Positions 53,801 to 62,466 are shown, counted from the stretch's first letter. The stretch: DNA of 64,000 bases from Microcoleus sp. FACHB-61 (GCA_014695295.1 JACJNY010000064.1:1-64000); one strand, 5' to 3'. A program made the numbers and translations. Notes: generated from the sequence alone by a model not told the origin.

Positions 53801-54769
53801 ACAAAAGACGAAGTGGAGTTGCTATCGGCAATTTGCGATCAATTGTCGATCGCCATCAGTCAAGCGGAACTCTACACTCAAAGCGTCGATTCAGCTCGGG
53901 TAGCGCAAGAACAAGCTGCCAAACTCGAAGTAACTCTGTGCGAACTCCAGCAAGCTCAAACTCAACTCGTGCAGGCAGAAAAAATGTCGAGTCTCGGTCA
54001 GATGGTAGCAGGAATTGCCCACGAAATCAATAACCCGGTCAGCTTTATTTTCGGCAATCTTACCTACACAGAAGAATACGCCGGAAGCCTGATGAAACTG
54101 CTGCAAATGTATCGAAATGAATACCCCGAACCTTCTCTAGCTCTTCAGGAGGAAATAGAAGTGTTAGAGCTGGATTTCTTGCTAGACGACTTGCCGAAAA
54201 TGCTGTCTTCTATGCAGATGGGAGCTACTCGCATCCGGGATATCGTGCGGAGTTTGCGGAATTTCTCTCGCCTTGATGAATCTGACATGAAAAAGGTTAA
54301 CATTCACGAAGGCATCGACAGCACATTGATGATTTTAGAACACCGTCTGAAAGTTCAGCCCGAGCGCCCAGCAATTCAACTCGTTAAAGAATACGGACAA
54401 TTGCCACTGGTGGAGTGCTACGCCGGACTGTTGAATCAGGTGTTTATGAATATTATTGCTAACGCTATTGACGTTTTACAAGAACCGCTCGAAAATCCGG
54501 GAATTATCCGCATTCGTACAGAGGTAGAAGGTAGTGTCGCTGTCATTAGAATTTCTGATAACGGTGCAGGTATGACGGATCAAGTCAAGCAGCGGATATT
54601 TGACCCTTTCTATACTACAAAACCGATCGGTTCGGGTACTGGGATGGGTTTAGCGATTTCTCACTCAATTATAGTCGAAAAACATAAAGGTGAAATCTAT
54701 TGTATTTCCTCTGTAGGGAAAGGAACTGAATTTACGATTAAAATTCGGATTAAAAGCACAGAAAATTAA
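50816..54769 (+). CDS. PAS/GAF sensor histidine kinase
   Basis: The 1317-residue sensor has two N-terminal helices (about 52-73 and 84-101), then PAS domains at about 123-235 and 240-362, a GAF at about 370-530, a PAS at about 540-660, two near-identical GAFs at about 680-842 and 859-1022, and a kinase core. The phosphoacceptor is His1069 in GIAHEINNP; the ATPase has an N box MNIIANAID, DNGAGM and GSGTGMGLAIS. It should sense light, redox or small molecules and phosphorylate an unidentified regulator. No receiver domain is fused and no response regulator is adjacent. Confidence 0.93.
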   Translation: MKSSVRIEESKSTKFSNLLQLLLIKITAAVTRIEKAEGSKHYEKKISLGTIAPGSLFSILIIVLLVLNGWLVAGSGDNFYHRQLALGFLGIANIVFLAGSARSKASWALARDDRPSSEPNGGDRFFSLSLDLLCVLSFDGYVTLINPAAQKILGYSPGEMIGQLFIEFVHPDDRETTLKEAESIAAGNNTVGFENRWRCRNGSYKWIAWTATRFCEEELIYGVGRDITAHKQAEAALQESQRFVERIANTSPNLLFVYDESEQRNVYSNREITDILGYTSAEVENMGSNLLPTIIHPDDLAKFPGYFQQLENAPDGEVVEYEYRLRDRQNCWHWLVSRNIVFSRTEEGKIQQRLGAATDITERKIAEQALAEQLKLSLFTADVGIGLTQNQTLLATLQYCTDAVVRHLDAAFARIWTLNEERNVLELQASAGILYTGIDGAYTRIAVGEFKIGLIALERKPYITNSVQEDPRLHDKEWASREGMVAFAGYPLIVDNQLLGVIAMFARQELNESTLIALASSADAIALGIKRKQTEEALARQKQTLRAIIDNAPIWVWLTDTKGKMLLVNKTFCESVNVPEEKFLAASHSSEILGAEAFANCMASDVQVWSQDTPFYADEIIQFADGKNHHLEVIKAKVKEANGSAIGLIGLGLDVTEQKEAQRQLQKSEARYRKLAEQETLLNQLASNIRESLDLDTILATTVQQIRDLLQLDRCLFLWYLPDAPSPVWNVISEAKNTDLPSILGLYPVAPTASIAERIGNLEIIQIDDVEALTDPVEREFLRYVGLNSLLDIPLQTQSGQIGAILCGACNGVRLWRDEEVELLMAVGTQLAIAINQAELYEKSRLAAAESKAAAMQQKLLNQLGSQIRASLDLDTILATTVRQIRDLLQLDRCLFMWYTPEAETPAWDVVHEAKNDDLPSLLGYYPAEVTGTLAQKIANLEIYQIDDVATFSDPVEREFFLQVGYKSVLDLPVKSAGGLTGVVGCTSCREVHRWTKDEVELLSAICDQLSIAISQAELYTQSVDSARVAQEQAAKLEVTLCELQQAQTQLVQAEKMSSLGQMVAGIAHEINNPVSFIFGNLTYTEEYAGSLMKLLQMYRNEYPEPSLALQEEIEVLELDFLLDDLPKMLSSMQMGATRIRDIVRSLRNFSRLDESDMKKVNIHEGIDSTLMILEHRLKVQPERPAIQLVKEYGQLPLVECYAGLLNQVFMNIIANAIDVLQEPLENPGIIRIRTEVEGSVAVIRISDNGAGMTDQVKQRIFDPFYTTKPIGSGTGMGLAISHSIIVEKHKGEIYCISSVGKGTEFTIKIRIKSTEN

Positions 54770-54890
54770 ATTTGTTTGTCGGTCAAATTACTACGGTGAG
54801 TCAGTTGGAAAAAATATAATTTTTTGTACTAACCTTAAGACTGACGCATCCTACAGACTACACACAGATAAAAGTTATTTTACCAAAAAT

Positions 54891-54919
54891 TTGTAGGGTG
54901 CATATTGTGCACCCTACAA
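54891..54919. repeat. Palindrome TTGTAGGGTGCA
   Basis: Arms of 12 bp (54891-54902 and 54908-54919) surround five bases. It belongs to the GTAGGGTGC repeats also at 11173-11236. Confidence 0.65.
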
Positions 54920-54937
54920 CTAAAATTGATATGATAT

Positions 54938-54970
54938 TAAAAATCTAAAATCTAAAATCTAAAATCTAAA
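54938..54970. repeat. Heptamer tandem repeat CTAAAAT
   Basis: Four to five copies of CTAAAAT lead straight into the ATG of the P450 gene at 54971, leaving no ordinary ribosome site. Confidence 0.85.
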
Positions 54971-56275
54971 ATGGCATTACCTCCCGGCAGTTTCGGTTTA
55001 CCCCTAATTGGCGATACCATCAACTTTTTGCAAGATTCCCAATTTGCCAAAAAACGCCAGCAGCAGTACGGAAATATTTTCAAAACCAGCATTTTCGGAC
55101 AGCCTACAGTTTTCATGTGCGGTCAAGAGGCGAATTTGTTTGTTTTAAGCAATGAAAACCAATATTTTGCTGTGACTTGGCCTCCCAGCACGAAAGCGCT
55201 TTTAGGGCCGCTTTCCTTAGCGTTGCAAACGGGTGCTAACCACCAAAATCGGCGCAAGTTGCTGTACCAAGCGTTTCAGCCGCGAGCTTTGGCCGGCTAC
55301 ATCGGCGGGATGGAAGATATCACTCAGCGCTATTTGGAAAAATGGGCCATAATGGAAACCATGACTTGGTATCCAGAACTGAAAAATTATACTTTTGATG
55401 TTGCGGGTAAGTTATTAGTAGGGATTGATAATGGTTCGGAAACGGCGCTGGGACATTATTTTGAAACCTTCTCTGATGGTTTATTTTCTATTCCTTTAGA
55501 TGTGCCTTGGACTCGGTTTGGTCAAGCTAAAAATGGCAGAAAGTTACTGTTAGCCGAACTGGAAAAGATTATTCGCGATCGCCAGCAAGGAACCCCTAGT
55601 GGCAAGGATGCTTTGAGTTTGCTGATTTCGGCTCGCGATGACGAGGGAAATAGTTTGAGTTTGGATGAGTTAAAAGATCAAGTGCTGTTGCTGCTGTTTG
55701 CGGGACACGAAACTTTAACTTCGGCGATCGCCTCTTTTTGTCTTCTGCTAGCTCAAAATCCCCATGTGATGGCAAAAGTCCGCGCCGAACAGCAGCAGTT
55801 CCCCGCAACTGAACCGCTAACCTTGGAACAACTCAAACAAATGACTTATTTAGAGCAGGTTATGCGAGAAGTGCTGCGGTTGGTTCCGCCAGTGGGAGGC
55901 GGCTTTCGGCAGGTAATTAATGCTTGCGAGTTCGGCGGCTACGAAATTCCCAAGGGTTGGATGGTACTTTATCAAATCAATCAGACGCATCAGGATAGCG
56001 CAGTTTATCCCGAACCCGATCGATTCGACCCCGATCGATTTAGCTCCGATCGATCGCCTAAACCTTTCAGCTACGTGCCCTTTGGCGGAGGTTTGCGAGA
56101 ATGTTTGGGCAAAGAATTTGCCCGGTTAGAGATGAAGTTGTTTGCGGCAAAGATTGTTCGGGAGTTTGAATGGGAGCTTTTACCGGATCAAGATTTGAAT
56201 TTAATCCGAGTACCGACTCCTCATCCCCGCGACGGTTTGCGAGTGAAATTTCGTCGGACAACTATGAATAGGTAG
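54971..56275 (+). CDS. cyp120: Cytochrome P450, CYP120 type
   Basis: This 434-residue P450 closely resembles cyanobacterial CYP120, known from Synechocystis as a retinoic-acid hydroxylase. The start MALPPGSFGLPLIGDTINFLQD, the I-helix oxygen motif AGHETLTS (244-251), ExxR at E300 and the heme motif FGGGLRECLG with Cys378 are all present. Substrate is probably a retinoid or carotenoid-derived compound, by similarity. It is preceded by a heptamer repeat rather than a clear ribosome site. No redox partner is adjacent. It follows the sensor kinase by 200 bases. Confidence 0.93.
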   Translation: MALPPGSFGLPLIGDTINFLQDSQFAKKRQQQYGNIFKTSIFGQPTVFMCGQEANLFVLSNENQYFAVTWPPSTKALLGPLSLALQTGANHQNRRKLLYQAFQPRALAGYIGGMEDITQRYLEKWAIMETMTWYPELKNYTFDVAGKLLVGIDNGSETALGHYFETFSDGLFSIPLDVPWTRFGQAKNGRKLLLAELEKIIRDRQQGTPSGKDALSLLISARDDEGNSLSLDELKDQVLLLLFAGHETLTSAIASFCLLLAQNPHVMAKVRAEQQQFPATEPLTLEQLKQMTYLEQVMREVLRLVPPVGGGFRQVINACEFGGYEIPKGWMVLYQINQTHQDSAVYPEPDRFDPDRFSSDRSPKPFSYVPFGGGLRECLGKEFARLEMKLFAAKIVREFEWELLPDQDLNLIRVPTPHPRDGLRVKFRRTTMNR

Positions 56276-56319
56276 AAAATCCAGAACTTCGACTTTTTGA
56301 AGAATTCGGGAACTATTCT

Positions 56320-56400
56320 TAAGAACAGGCTTTCCGGCCTGTTCCACAATAGGTAAATGTTCTTGTGGGGCGGGTTAGAAGCCCGCCCTGAAAGCCTTAT
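56320..56400. repeat. GAACAGGC/GCCTGTTC and GGCGGG palindromes
   Basis: GAACAGGCTTTCCGGCCTGTTC (two halves) and then GGCGGGTTAGAAGCCCGCC lie in the convergent spacer after the P450 gene. Both are GC-rich hairpins of the dispersed class and could stop both transcripts. Confidence 0.6.
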
Positions 56401-56427
56401 TAATGATAAGGGTGCAATATCTGAGTC

Positions 56428-57033
56428 TCAATCAATATCCAATTGCATCGGCCCCAAATACTTAGTTAAATAAGGAGAAAAAACCTCATAAATCAGAGTC
56501 AAGGGCTTACCATGATGCCAAAACAAATAGTGTCGCCCCCAAAAAGGCCCCGACTGTTCAAAAGCTGACTCCAAAGCCACCGAATCACCGCAATAAATGC
56601 CCTGCACATCGCGATACAATTCTGTGCGCAGCCGCGCTAAACTGGCCCAAATTGGCAAAGATTTATTTTGTAAATATTCATCTACGTGGCTCGCTTCCCA
56701 CCAAGAAGTCGCATAGGCTAAGCGCTGTCCCGAAGCAGTCCGCAGCCACACTTGTCGGCGCAGGCGCGGCCCCGGAACCGCGACAATTTGCTCTGGTGCG
56801 CCGTCTGCGTCTTCACCCACTAAAGACATATCGATGACATCAACTTCTGTGGGTTCCCCTGTCAGCAGTTGCAGGTGACGGGTGGGGGAACCGTCGCCCA
56901 GGAGCAGTATTTGCCACGCCGGTGCTAGCTTGGTGTGGGGTAAACCCTTCTGTACTGCGTCTTCGGCTCCTTGCCACAGGGGGTTGAGAGCGTGCCAGGT
57001 TCGGCTGTTTTTGGGTGTGAATGTTGCAGTCAA
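56428..57033 (-). CDS. Chorismate lyase, cyanobacterial 4-hydroxybenzoate synthase
   Basis: The enzyme splits chorismate into 4-hydroxybenzoate and pyruvate, the entry to plastoquinone ring synthesis. The 201-residue sequence has the family features WHALNPLWQGAEDAV, SPTRHLQLLTGEPTEVDVID, GPRLRRQVWLRTASGQRLAYATSWW and the C-terminal GPFWGRHYLFWHHGKPLTLIYEVFSPYL. It is the cyanobacterial form, not E. coli UbiC, though the same fold. It is convergent to the P450 gene. Confidence 0.88.
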   Translation of the reverse strand: MTATFTPKNSRTWHALNPLWQGAEDAVQKGLPHTKLAPAWQILLLGDGSPTRHLQLLTGEPTEVDVIDMSLVGEDADGAPEQIVAVPGPRLRRQVWLRTASGQRLAYATSWWEASHVDEYLQNKSLPIWASLARLRTELYRDVQGIYCGDSVALESAFEQSGPFWGRHYLFWHHGKPLTLIYEVFSPYLTKYLGPMQLDID

Positions 57034-57434
57034 GGGTCTTTACAAAACTTAATTTTTTGTTAATTATAACGCTTCTTCAATTATCCGCTCAAAAATCAAA
57101 AATCAAAAATCGATCGTCATGGGTCGATCGCCCATAGGATGTCCGATGAAACTGACATCTTGCATCATTGTCAATAAGCCTTTCAAGGGCGCGCAGGATG
57201 CCCAGCCTACAAGAAAATTCATCTTTTGTGGAACAGGCCGGAAAGCCTCTTTTTGAGATTGGTGCAAGATGTGAAGTGAAATCGTTATAATATTTGGGTT
57301 CAACTAATTTTATGAGATTTTTTTCTTCATTCTTCCCGCTCTCCTAGATAACTAAAACCTGATTCCTGATTACTTCAATTCGTTACCTCCATAAAATCCG
57401 TTACATCATCCGTTGCTGAACTTCCTTGTGCTAT
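57034..57434. other. Spacer with MITE-like repeat
   Basis: A 401-bp divergent region holding family B repeat copy 2 (57150-57277) and both promoters. Confidence 0.55.
57150..57277. repeat. MITE-like repeat, family B copy 2
   Basis: This 128-bp unit begins AACTGACATCTTGCATCA and ends TGGTGCAAGATGTGAAGT, imperfect inverted repeats. It aligns with 45980-46109. The core carries GTGGAACAGGCCGGAAAGCCT. Confidence 0.78.
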
Positions 57435-59054
57435 ATGTTACGAATAACCGAAATAAAACTCCCCCTAGATCATCCTCAAGATGCGATCGCCAGTGCCATT
57501 CTCAAAAAGCTGCAAATTCCTCCCGAAGAATTGCTCGGCTATTCCATCTTCAAGCGCAGCTACGATGCTCGTAAAAAAGCAGAAATCCTCCTTGTCTATA
57601 TTGTGGATGTAGAGACGACACAGGAAAAACAACTTCTCCCACGCTTCAAAAAAGATCCTCATGTGATGGTGACACCAGACACGAGTTATCGCTTTGTAGC
57701 CAAAGCCCCCAGCAATTTGACCATTCGCCCCATTGTGATTGGTACAGGGCCGTGCGGTATGTTTGCGGGTCTAATGCTGGCACAAATGGGGTTTCGCCCC
57801 ATCCTTTTAGAACGCGGAAAAGCAGTGCGCGATCGCACAGTTGACACCTTTGGATTTTGGAAGAAAAAAGCAGAATTCAACCCAGAATCTAACGCTCAGT
57901 TTGGCGAAGGTGGCGCGGGTACTTTTTCCGATGGCAAACTCTACAGCCAAGTTAAAGATCCTCAGCATTATGGACGGAAGGTGCTGACGGAACTTGTGAA
58001 TGCGGGAGCTTCACCAGAAATTTTATATATTAATAAACCGCATATTGGCACGTTCAAACTGGTGGGCATTGTCCAAAGTATTCGCGCCCAAATAGAATCA
58101 TTAGGCGGAGAAATTCGGTTTCAAACTCGTGTAGAAGATATCCACATTGAAAATGGAAAAGTGCAGGGGCTTACCCTAGCCAGTGGAGAATATATTGCTA
58201 GTAATTATATAGTTCTGGCGGTGGGGCACAGCGCCCGCGATACTTTTGAAATGTTGTTTTCGCGCGGGGTTTACATCGAGCCTAAACCTTTTTCTATTGG
58301 TTTTCGGGTGGAACATCCGCAGACTACGATCGATCGCTGTCGTTTTGGCGATCGGGCGGGCCATAAGCTTTTGGGCGCCGCCGATTACAAACTGGTTCAC
58401 CATTGCCAAAACAATCGTTCTGTATATAGTTTCTGTATGTGTCCCGGTGGTTTGGTAGTGGCGGCTGCGTCAGAACCGGGGCGAGTTGTTACTAATGGGA
58501 TGAGTCAATATTCTCGGAATGAACGCAATGCTAACAGCGGAATTGTGGTAGGTATCACGCCGGAGGATTATCCGGGTCATCCCTTAGCAGGAATGGAGTT
58601 TCAGCGTCGCCTGGAAGAACGGGCATTTGAGTTAGGAGGTGGCACTTACAACGCCCCTGGGCAGCTTGTGGGTGATTTTTTGGCGAATCGCCCTTCCACA
58701 GCGCTAGGCAGTGTGCAGCCGTCTTATACGCCGGGAGTTGTGATGACTGATTTGAGCGAAAGTTTGCCAGATTATGCGATCGCAGCTATCCGCGAAGCAC
58801 TTCCGGCTTTTGACAAACAGATTAAAGGATTTGCGATGGATGATGCGGTTTTAACTGGCGTGGAAACGCGCACTTCTTCACCAATTCGGATTAAACGCAA
58901 GGAAGATTATCAAAGTTTGAATACAGAAGGTCTTTATCCTGCTGGGGAAGGTGCAGGATATGCGGGTGGAATCCTGTCGGCGGGGATTGATGGGATTAAG
59001 GTGGCGGAGGCGGTTGCTTTGAGCATATTGCAATCTTCAAACCACAAAATTTGA
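57435..59054 (+). CDS. FAD-dependent oxidoreductase, COG2509 type
   Basis: This protein of about 539 residues carries an N-terminal domain (1-85, LRITEIKLPLDHPQDAIASAILKKLQI) before the Rossmann FAD motif VIGTGPCGMFAGLMLAQMGF at about residues 98-117. Further family motifs are NAQFGEGGAGTFSDGKLYS, FCMCPGGLVVAAASE and GEGAGYAGGILSAGIDG near the C-terminus. The reaction is unknown; related flavoproteins are found in many bacteria. The ATG at 57435 matches the family start; an upstream TTG would add three codons. Confidence 0.88.
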   Translation: MLRITEIKLPLDHPQDAIASAILKKLQIPPEELLGYSIFKRSYDARKKAEILLVYIVDVETTQEKQLLPRFKKDPHVMVTPDTSYRFVAKAPSNLTIRPIVIGTGPCGMFAGLMLAQMGFRPILLERGKAVRDRTVDTFGFWKKKAEFNPESNAQFGEGGAGTFSDGKLYSQVKDPQHYGRKVLTELVNAGASPEILYINKPHIGTFKLVGIVQSIRAQIESLGGEIRFQTRVEDIHIENGKVQGLTLASGEYIASNYIVLAVGHSARDTFEMLFSRGVYIEPKPFSIGFRVEHPQTTIDRCRFGDRAGHKLLGAADYKLVHHCQNNRSVYSFCMCPGGLVVAAASEPGRVVTNGMSQYSRNERNANSGIVVGITPEDYPGHPLAGMEFQRRLEERAFELGGGTYNAPGQLVGDFLANRPSTALGSVQPSYTPGVVMTDLSESLPDYAIAAIREALPAFDKQIKGFAMDDAVLTGVETRTSSPIRIKRKEDYQSLNTEGLYPAGEGAGYAGGILSAGIDGIKVAEAVALSILQSSNHKI

Positions 59055-59093
59055 GGCTGGATTTGAGGATTTTTAGATGGTTTGAAGATTGCC

Positions 59094-59121
59094 GTCAACC
59101 GTCAACTGTCAACTGTCAACT
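59094..59121. repeat. Heptamer tandem repeat GTCAACT
   Basis: Four copies of GTCAACT or GTCAACC lie between convergent genes. Confidence 0.85.
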
Positions 59122-59125
59122 CTGT

Positions 59126-59677
59126 TCAAACAGCAGCTAAACGCGATCGAATTTCCGTATCGGTATACTCCGGCGTCCAGCCTTCTTTGGTGGTAAAATA
59201 GCGCACCGCTTTAATTTTCCGGGCTGCTGTCAAATAAAACCAGTGTTCTGTATTCGCCGGCACGTTGATAAATTCTTCCGGCTGCACTGTGAGTTCGACT
59301 TGGCTGCCGTCGGGCCGCACGAAGCCGAAAACGCCCTCGCCTGCTACGATATAGCGGACTTCATCATCGGCGTGGATGTGGCACTTGTTGAATTTGGACA
59401 GCATGGTGTCGATGTTGGGAATGTCTGGGTGCAGTACAATTAAGTCGCGCTCCTGATAGCCTGCACTTTCAGACAACTGTTGAAAGTAGCCGTCGAGAGC
59501 TTGCAGCACTTGCTCTTTTTGATTGTCGTCAAGAGCATCTTTAGCTAACAAATTTTGAATTTCAGCGCTGTCACCGACGGGCCAGCGGTTGAGTTGAATG
59601 TTTAAGGGAGCGAGTTCTCGGGTAATGTCGCTCTGTTGAGTGTAGGTTGTACCGTTTTCGAGTCGCAGGATAGCCAT
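59126..59677 (-). CDS. mtnD: Acireductone dioxygenase
   Basis: The cupin enzyme of the methionine salvage pathway converts acireductone to the ketomethylthiobutyrate precursor and formate. The 183-residue sequence has the metal-binding motif HIHADDEVRYIVAGEGVFGF (His, His, Glu) at about residues 97-116 and the final His in PANTEHWFYL. The start at 59677 (MAILRLENG) is chosen to match the family; the reading from 59719 adds 14 unrelated residues. Other salvage genes are not in view. Confidence 0.92.
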   Translation of the reverse strand: MAILRLENGTTYTQQSDITRELAPLNIQLNRWPVGDSAEIQNLLAKDALDDNQKEQVLQALDGYFQQLSESAGYQERDLIVLHPDIPNIDTMLSKFNKCHIHADDEVRYIVAGEGVFGFVRPDGSQVELTVQPEEFINVPANTEHWFYLTAARKIKAVRYFTTKEGWTPEYTDTEIRSRLAAV

Positions 59678-59902
59678 TTTTGCACGTTCCAATTTTTGGG
59701 TGAGGCGATACACAGGCACTGTGAAAGATGTTTGTCGATCGCGCCTGTACCAGAATCACAATTTTAACGCTAATTTGAACAGGCTTTTCGGTCTGTTCCA
59801 CAACAGTTGAATATTTGTCGCGATAATATTATAAGTTAGGCGCCAGCTAGCACCAGCAGCGATGGCAATACTGATTTCTTAAATGTAACTTTTGCAACAA
59901 CT

Positions 59903-60868
59903 ATGCCTACTTATACTGGAATTTCTAGCGAAGCATTTCAGCATCCCCTCGATCGCCAAGCTGAGGAAGCGCTGCGCAGCGTACCTGGATTTGACTTAAT
60001 TGCCAGCAAATTTGTAGAATTTGTCTACGAACGACCGCAATTCGTTTACCTAATGGGAAATAGCATTCAAGTCGGGCCGCGCCAATATGCCAGCATTTAT
60101 CATATATTTCGGGAGTGCTTGCAGGATTTAGATGTTTTTCCAGAACCGGGTTTGTTTGTTTCTCAGAATCCCTCGGTTAACAGCTATGCCCTGGGAAAAA
60201 ACCAGCCTTATGTAGTATTAAACACTGGTCTTTTAGACTTGTTGGAAGAGGCAGAAATTCGGGTAGTATTGGCTCACGAGTTGGGACACATTAAATGCGG
60301 TCATCCAACTTTAAATCAAATGGCGACCTGGGCAATGAGCGTGGCATCGACAATTGGCGAGATGACTTTCGGGCTGGGAAATATGGTAGGCAGCGGTTTA
60401 ATTTACGCTTTTTACGAGTGGCGCCGCAAGGCTGAATTATCGGCAGACCGGGCGGCTTTGTTGGTAACGGATGACTTGAACAGCGTGATGAAGACGATGA
60501 TGAAACTTGCGGGAGTGAGCAGTAAATATGCTGACCAATGCAGTTTGCAAGAATTTATCCGCCAGTCTGACAACTATCAAGAGCTCGATCGAGACAATCT
60601 CAACCAAGTGTATAAGTTTTTACTTTACAACGGCGGGCAAGGCGTGATGCTGAGTCACCCTTTCCCGGTGGAACGCCTGCGGTATTTGCGAGACTGGGCC
60701 AGTTCGGAGGAATACCGCCAAATTAAGCTGGGGAACTACAAGCGGGCTGTAGCTGAGGGTGCGGTTGATGTGAAGTCCCAAACGCCTAACAGCGAGACGG
60801 AGGCTTTGCGCCGTCAAATTGAAGAGTTGCAGCGGGAGATCGATCGGCAAAAATCAAAGCGAAACTAA
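59903..60868 (+). CDS. M48-family zinc metalloprotease
   Basis: This 321-residue peptidase has the zinc motif HELGH in LAHELGHIKCGH at about residues 125-136, and the third ligand Glu in ELSADRAALLV at about 177-187. A hydrophobic stretch (MATWAMSVASTIGEM) follows the active site and may associate with membrane. The C-terminus (about 290-318) is a heptad-like coiled coil with EALRRQIEELQREIDRQ. No N-terminal membrane segment is visible, unlike HtpX. It is a single gene divergent from mtnD. Confidence 0.9.
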   Translation: MPTYTGISSEAFQHPLDRQAEEALRSVPGFDLIASKFVEFVYERPQFVYLMGNSIQVGPRQYASIYHIFRECLQDLDVFPEPGLFVSQNPSVNSYALGKNQPYVVLNTGLLDLLEEAEIRVVLAHELGHIKCGHPTLNQMATWAMSVASTIGEMTFGLGNMVGSGLIYAFYEWRRKAELSADRAALLVTDDLNSVMKTMMKLAGVSSKYADQCSLQEFIRQSDNYQELDRDNLNQVYKFLLYNGGQGVMLSHPFPVERLRYLRDWASSEEYRQIKLGNYKRAVAEGAVDVKSQTPNSETEALRRQIEELQREIDRQKSKRN

Positions 60869-60886
60869 GTTTAAATTCCTCTCCCC

Positions 60887-60922
60887 AGGCTCTGCCTGGG
60901 GATGCAGATCCAGGCAGAGCCT
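60887..60922 (+). terminator. Hairpin after M48 gene
   Basis: Perfect 13-bp arms AGGCTCTGCCTGG and CCAGGCAGAGCCT are separated by 10 bases, 18 bases after the stop. A dispersed CCTAGGCTCTGCC-type repeat, also near 43760-43800. Confidence 0.6.
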
Positions 60923-61126
60923 AGGAACCAGCTAAACCAGCTAAATGTTTTGTTGAAGATTTACCGGATTTGAGGGAGGGAGAAACGTAAAAGGAAGGTA
61001 AACCAGTCAGAGACTTACTCGCAACTTGCCTCCAATCTAAAAACTGTCCCCTCCTTTCGGAAATCTGTTTCTGAGGAGGTGTAGTTTAAATCAAGAGAAG
61101 CTTATAAATCAACGGGGCTAAAAAAA

Positions 61127-61552
61127 ATGATTATTGATAAAGCAATGAATACTAACAAGTCAACTTCTAATTTTTTCGGCAATGTCGGAAAAGTGGCGAT
61201 CGCTCTGACTCTTGTGGCCGCCGGCATGGCATTTACAAATCCTGCGAGAGACCAATACCTAACTTATGCTTCCGGCGTACTCGAAAACGAATTGGAAAGC
61301 ACTGTGTGCAAAGATTCTCGCGTGCCGAAAGCTTTGAGCGGCATTACAGATACTTTGATCGGCAGTTGCAAGAATTTGCTGACTTCGCAGCGGGGCACGA
61401 TCGAAAGCTTGCTCGACAATACAACGCAGCGTCAAAATTTAGGTGTTGCCAGTATTTACACAACTGAACTGGGCAAAAAAAGCTATCAAACGATTGGAGC
61501 TTTTGGGAATTTCGTGACGCTGCCACCGAGTTCTGAAAATGCTCAAAACTAG
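61127..61552 (+). CDS. DUF4359 exported protein
   Basis: This 141-residue protein belongs to DUF4359, with no established function. A hydrophobic N-terminal segment at about residues 20-37 (VGKVAIALTLVAAGMAF) is a signal or anchor. The mature part contains two Cys (TVCKDSR, GSCKNLL), which may form a disulfide, and ends FGNFVTLPPSSENAQN. The last 18 codons and the downstream DNA form the left edge of a tandem duplication, whose second copy preserves FGKFVTLLPSSENAQK at 62467-62523. Confidence 0.8.
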   Translation: MIIDKAMNTNKSTSNFFGNVGKVAIALTLVAAGMAFTNPARDQYLTYASGVLENELESTVCKDSRVPKALSGITDTLIGSCKNLLTSQRGTIESLLDNTTQRQNLGVASIYTTELGKKSYQTIGAFGNFVTLPPSSENAQN

Positions 61553-61575
61553 AGTCAAATTAAGTTCCATTGTAG

Positions 61576-61605
61576 AAACCGGGTTTTGTAGAAAGCCCGG
61601 TTTTT
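61576..61605 (+). terminator. Hairpin with T tract after DUF4359 gene
   Basis: AAACCGGG and CCCGGTTT form a stem followed by TTTTT. It is decayed in the second unit (about 62547-62576). Confidence 0.7.
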
Positions 61606-61777
61606 ACTTAGCTAATTATCTCTAAATAAATCTCAATAAATTCGGATACAGGCAGCAGATATTTTTAATCAAATCGGCTATTAAAAACAAGTTATTAAGT
61701 TTTATTTTTAATAAAACTTAATTGTGCCACTTAATATTAACATGAACACTAAAGTTTGATGTTTAACAAATAAGCAG

Positions 61778-62344
61778 ATGGCAATGCAATTAAGTAAGGG
61801 TGAGAGATTTAATATCTCTAAAGAAGCGCCTGGTTTAAAAAAAATGGCGATCGCCCTCGGTTGGCAGGTGACAGAGGCAGGACAAAGCTACGAGATAGAT
61901 GTCTCTGCGTTTATGCTAGGTGCTGACGGCAAAATACCTAACGATAAATATTTTATCTTTTACAATAATCTGCAATCCTGTGACAGTTCGGTACTGCAAA
62001 CGATTCCTGACAAAAATAACCGAAGTCAAGAGAATAAGACTATTTACGGCGTTATCTTAGAAAGAGTTAATCCTGAAATTGAGGAAATAACTTTTGTTGT
62101 GACTATTCACGAAGCAGATAAATTTAATGCAAATTTTAGCAATATCAAAAATGCTTTTATCAAAATTACAAATTTGGATACAAAAAGCGAGCTTGTTCGG
62201 TATGAATTAAAAGAAAATTTTTCGCGAGAGACTGCTGTAGAATTTGGTCGTTTGTATAGAAAGAATGGAGAGTGGAGATTTCAGGCGGTAGGAGCAGGAT
62301 ATCAGGCAGGATTGCAAACTTTTGTTGACAAGTATTGCAGCTAA
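61778..62344 (+). CDS. TerD-domain protein, truncated copy
   Basis: This 188-residue copy contains one TerD-type domain (about residues 1-188): LSKGERFNISKEAPGLKKMAIALGWQVTE, IDVSAFMLGADGKIPNDKYFIFYNN and GEWRFQAVGAGYQAG. TerD domains bind Ca2+ in tellurite-resistance and stress systems; here the usual DLDAS(A) motif reads EIDVSAF, so binding is uncertain. Compared with the downstream copy it stops at the TAA at 62342-62344 where the other reads GGA, so it lacks the linker, membrane helix and helical tail. It may be a soluble product or a decaying copy. Confidence 0.9.
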   Translation: MAMQLSKGERFNISKEAPGLKKMAIALGWQVTEAGQSYEIDVSAFMLGADGKIPNDKYFIFYNNLQSCDSSVLQTIPDKNNRSQENKTIYGVILERVNPEIEEITFVVTIHEADKFNANFSNIKNAFIKITNLDTKSELVRYELKENFSRETAVEFGRLYRKNGEWRFQAVGAGYQAGLQTFVDKYCS

Positions 62345-62466
62345 AATAGTAATAATATTTCTCCAATTACTAACGATTTGGCAGCGGTCACAACAGCAGA
62401 TGACTTGCAGTTGCCGGCTTGGGAGTTGGAGGTGGATTCAGAACCGGAAGCAGAACAGTCTCGTCT

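Larger units (their letters stand above)
61496..62466 (+). repeat. Tandem duplication, unit 1
   Basis: The unit runs from codon 124 of the DUF4359 gene through the spacer and the whole TerD copy 1 to the linker. The same order repeats at 62467 with an offset of 971-972 bases. The TerD starts (61778 and 62750) and flanking sequences align closely. Confidence 0.92.
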
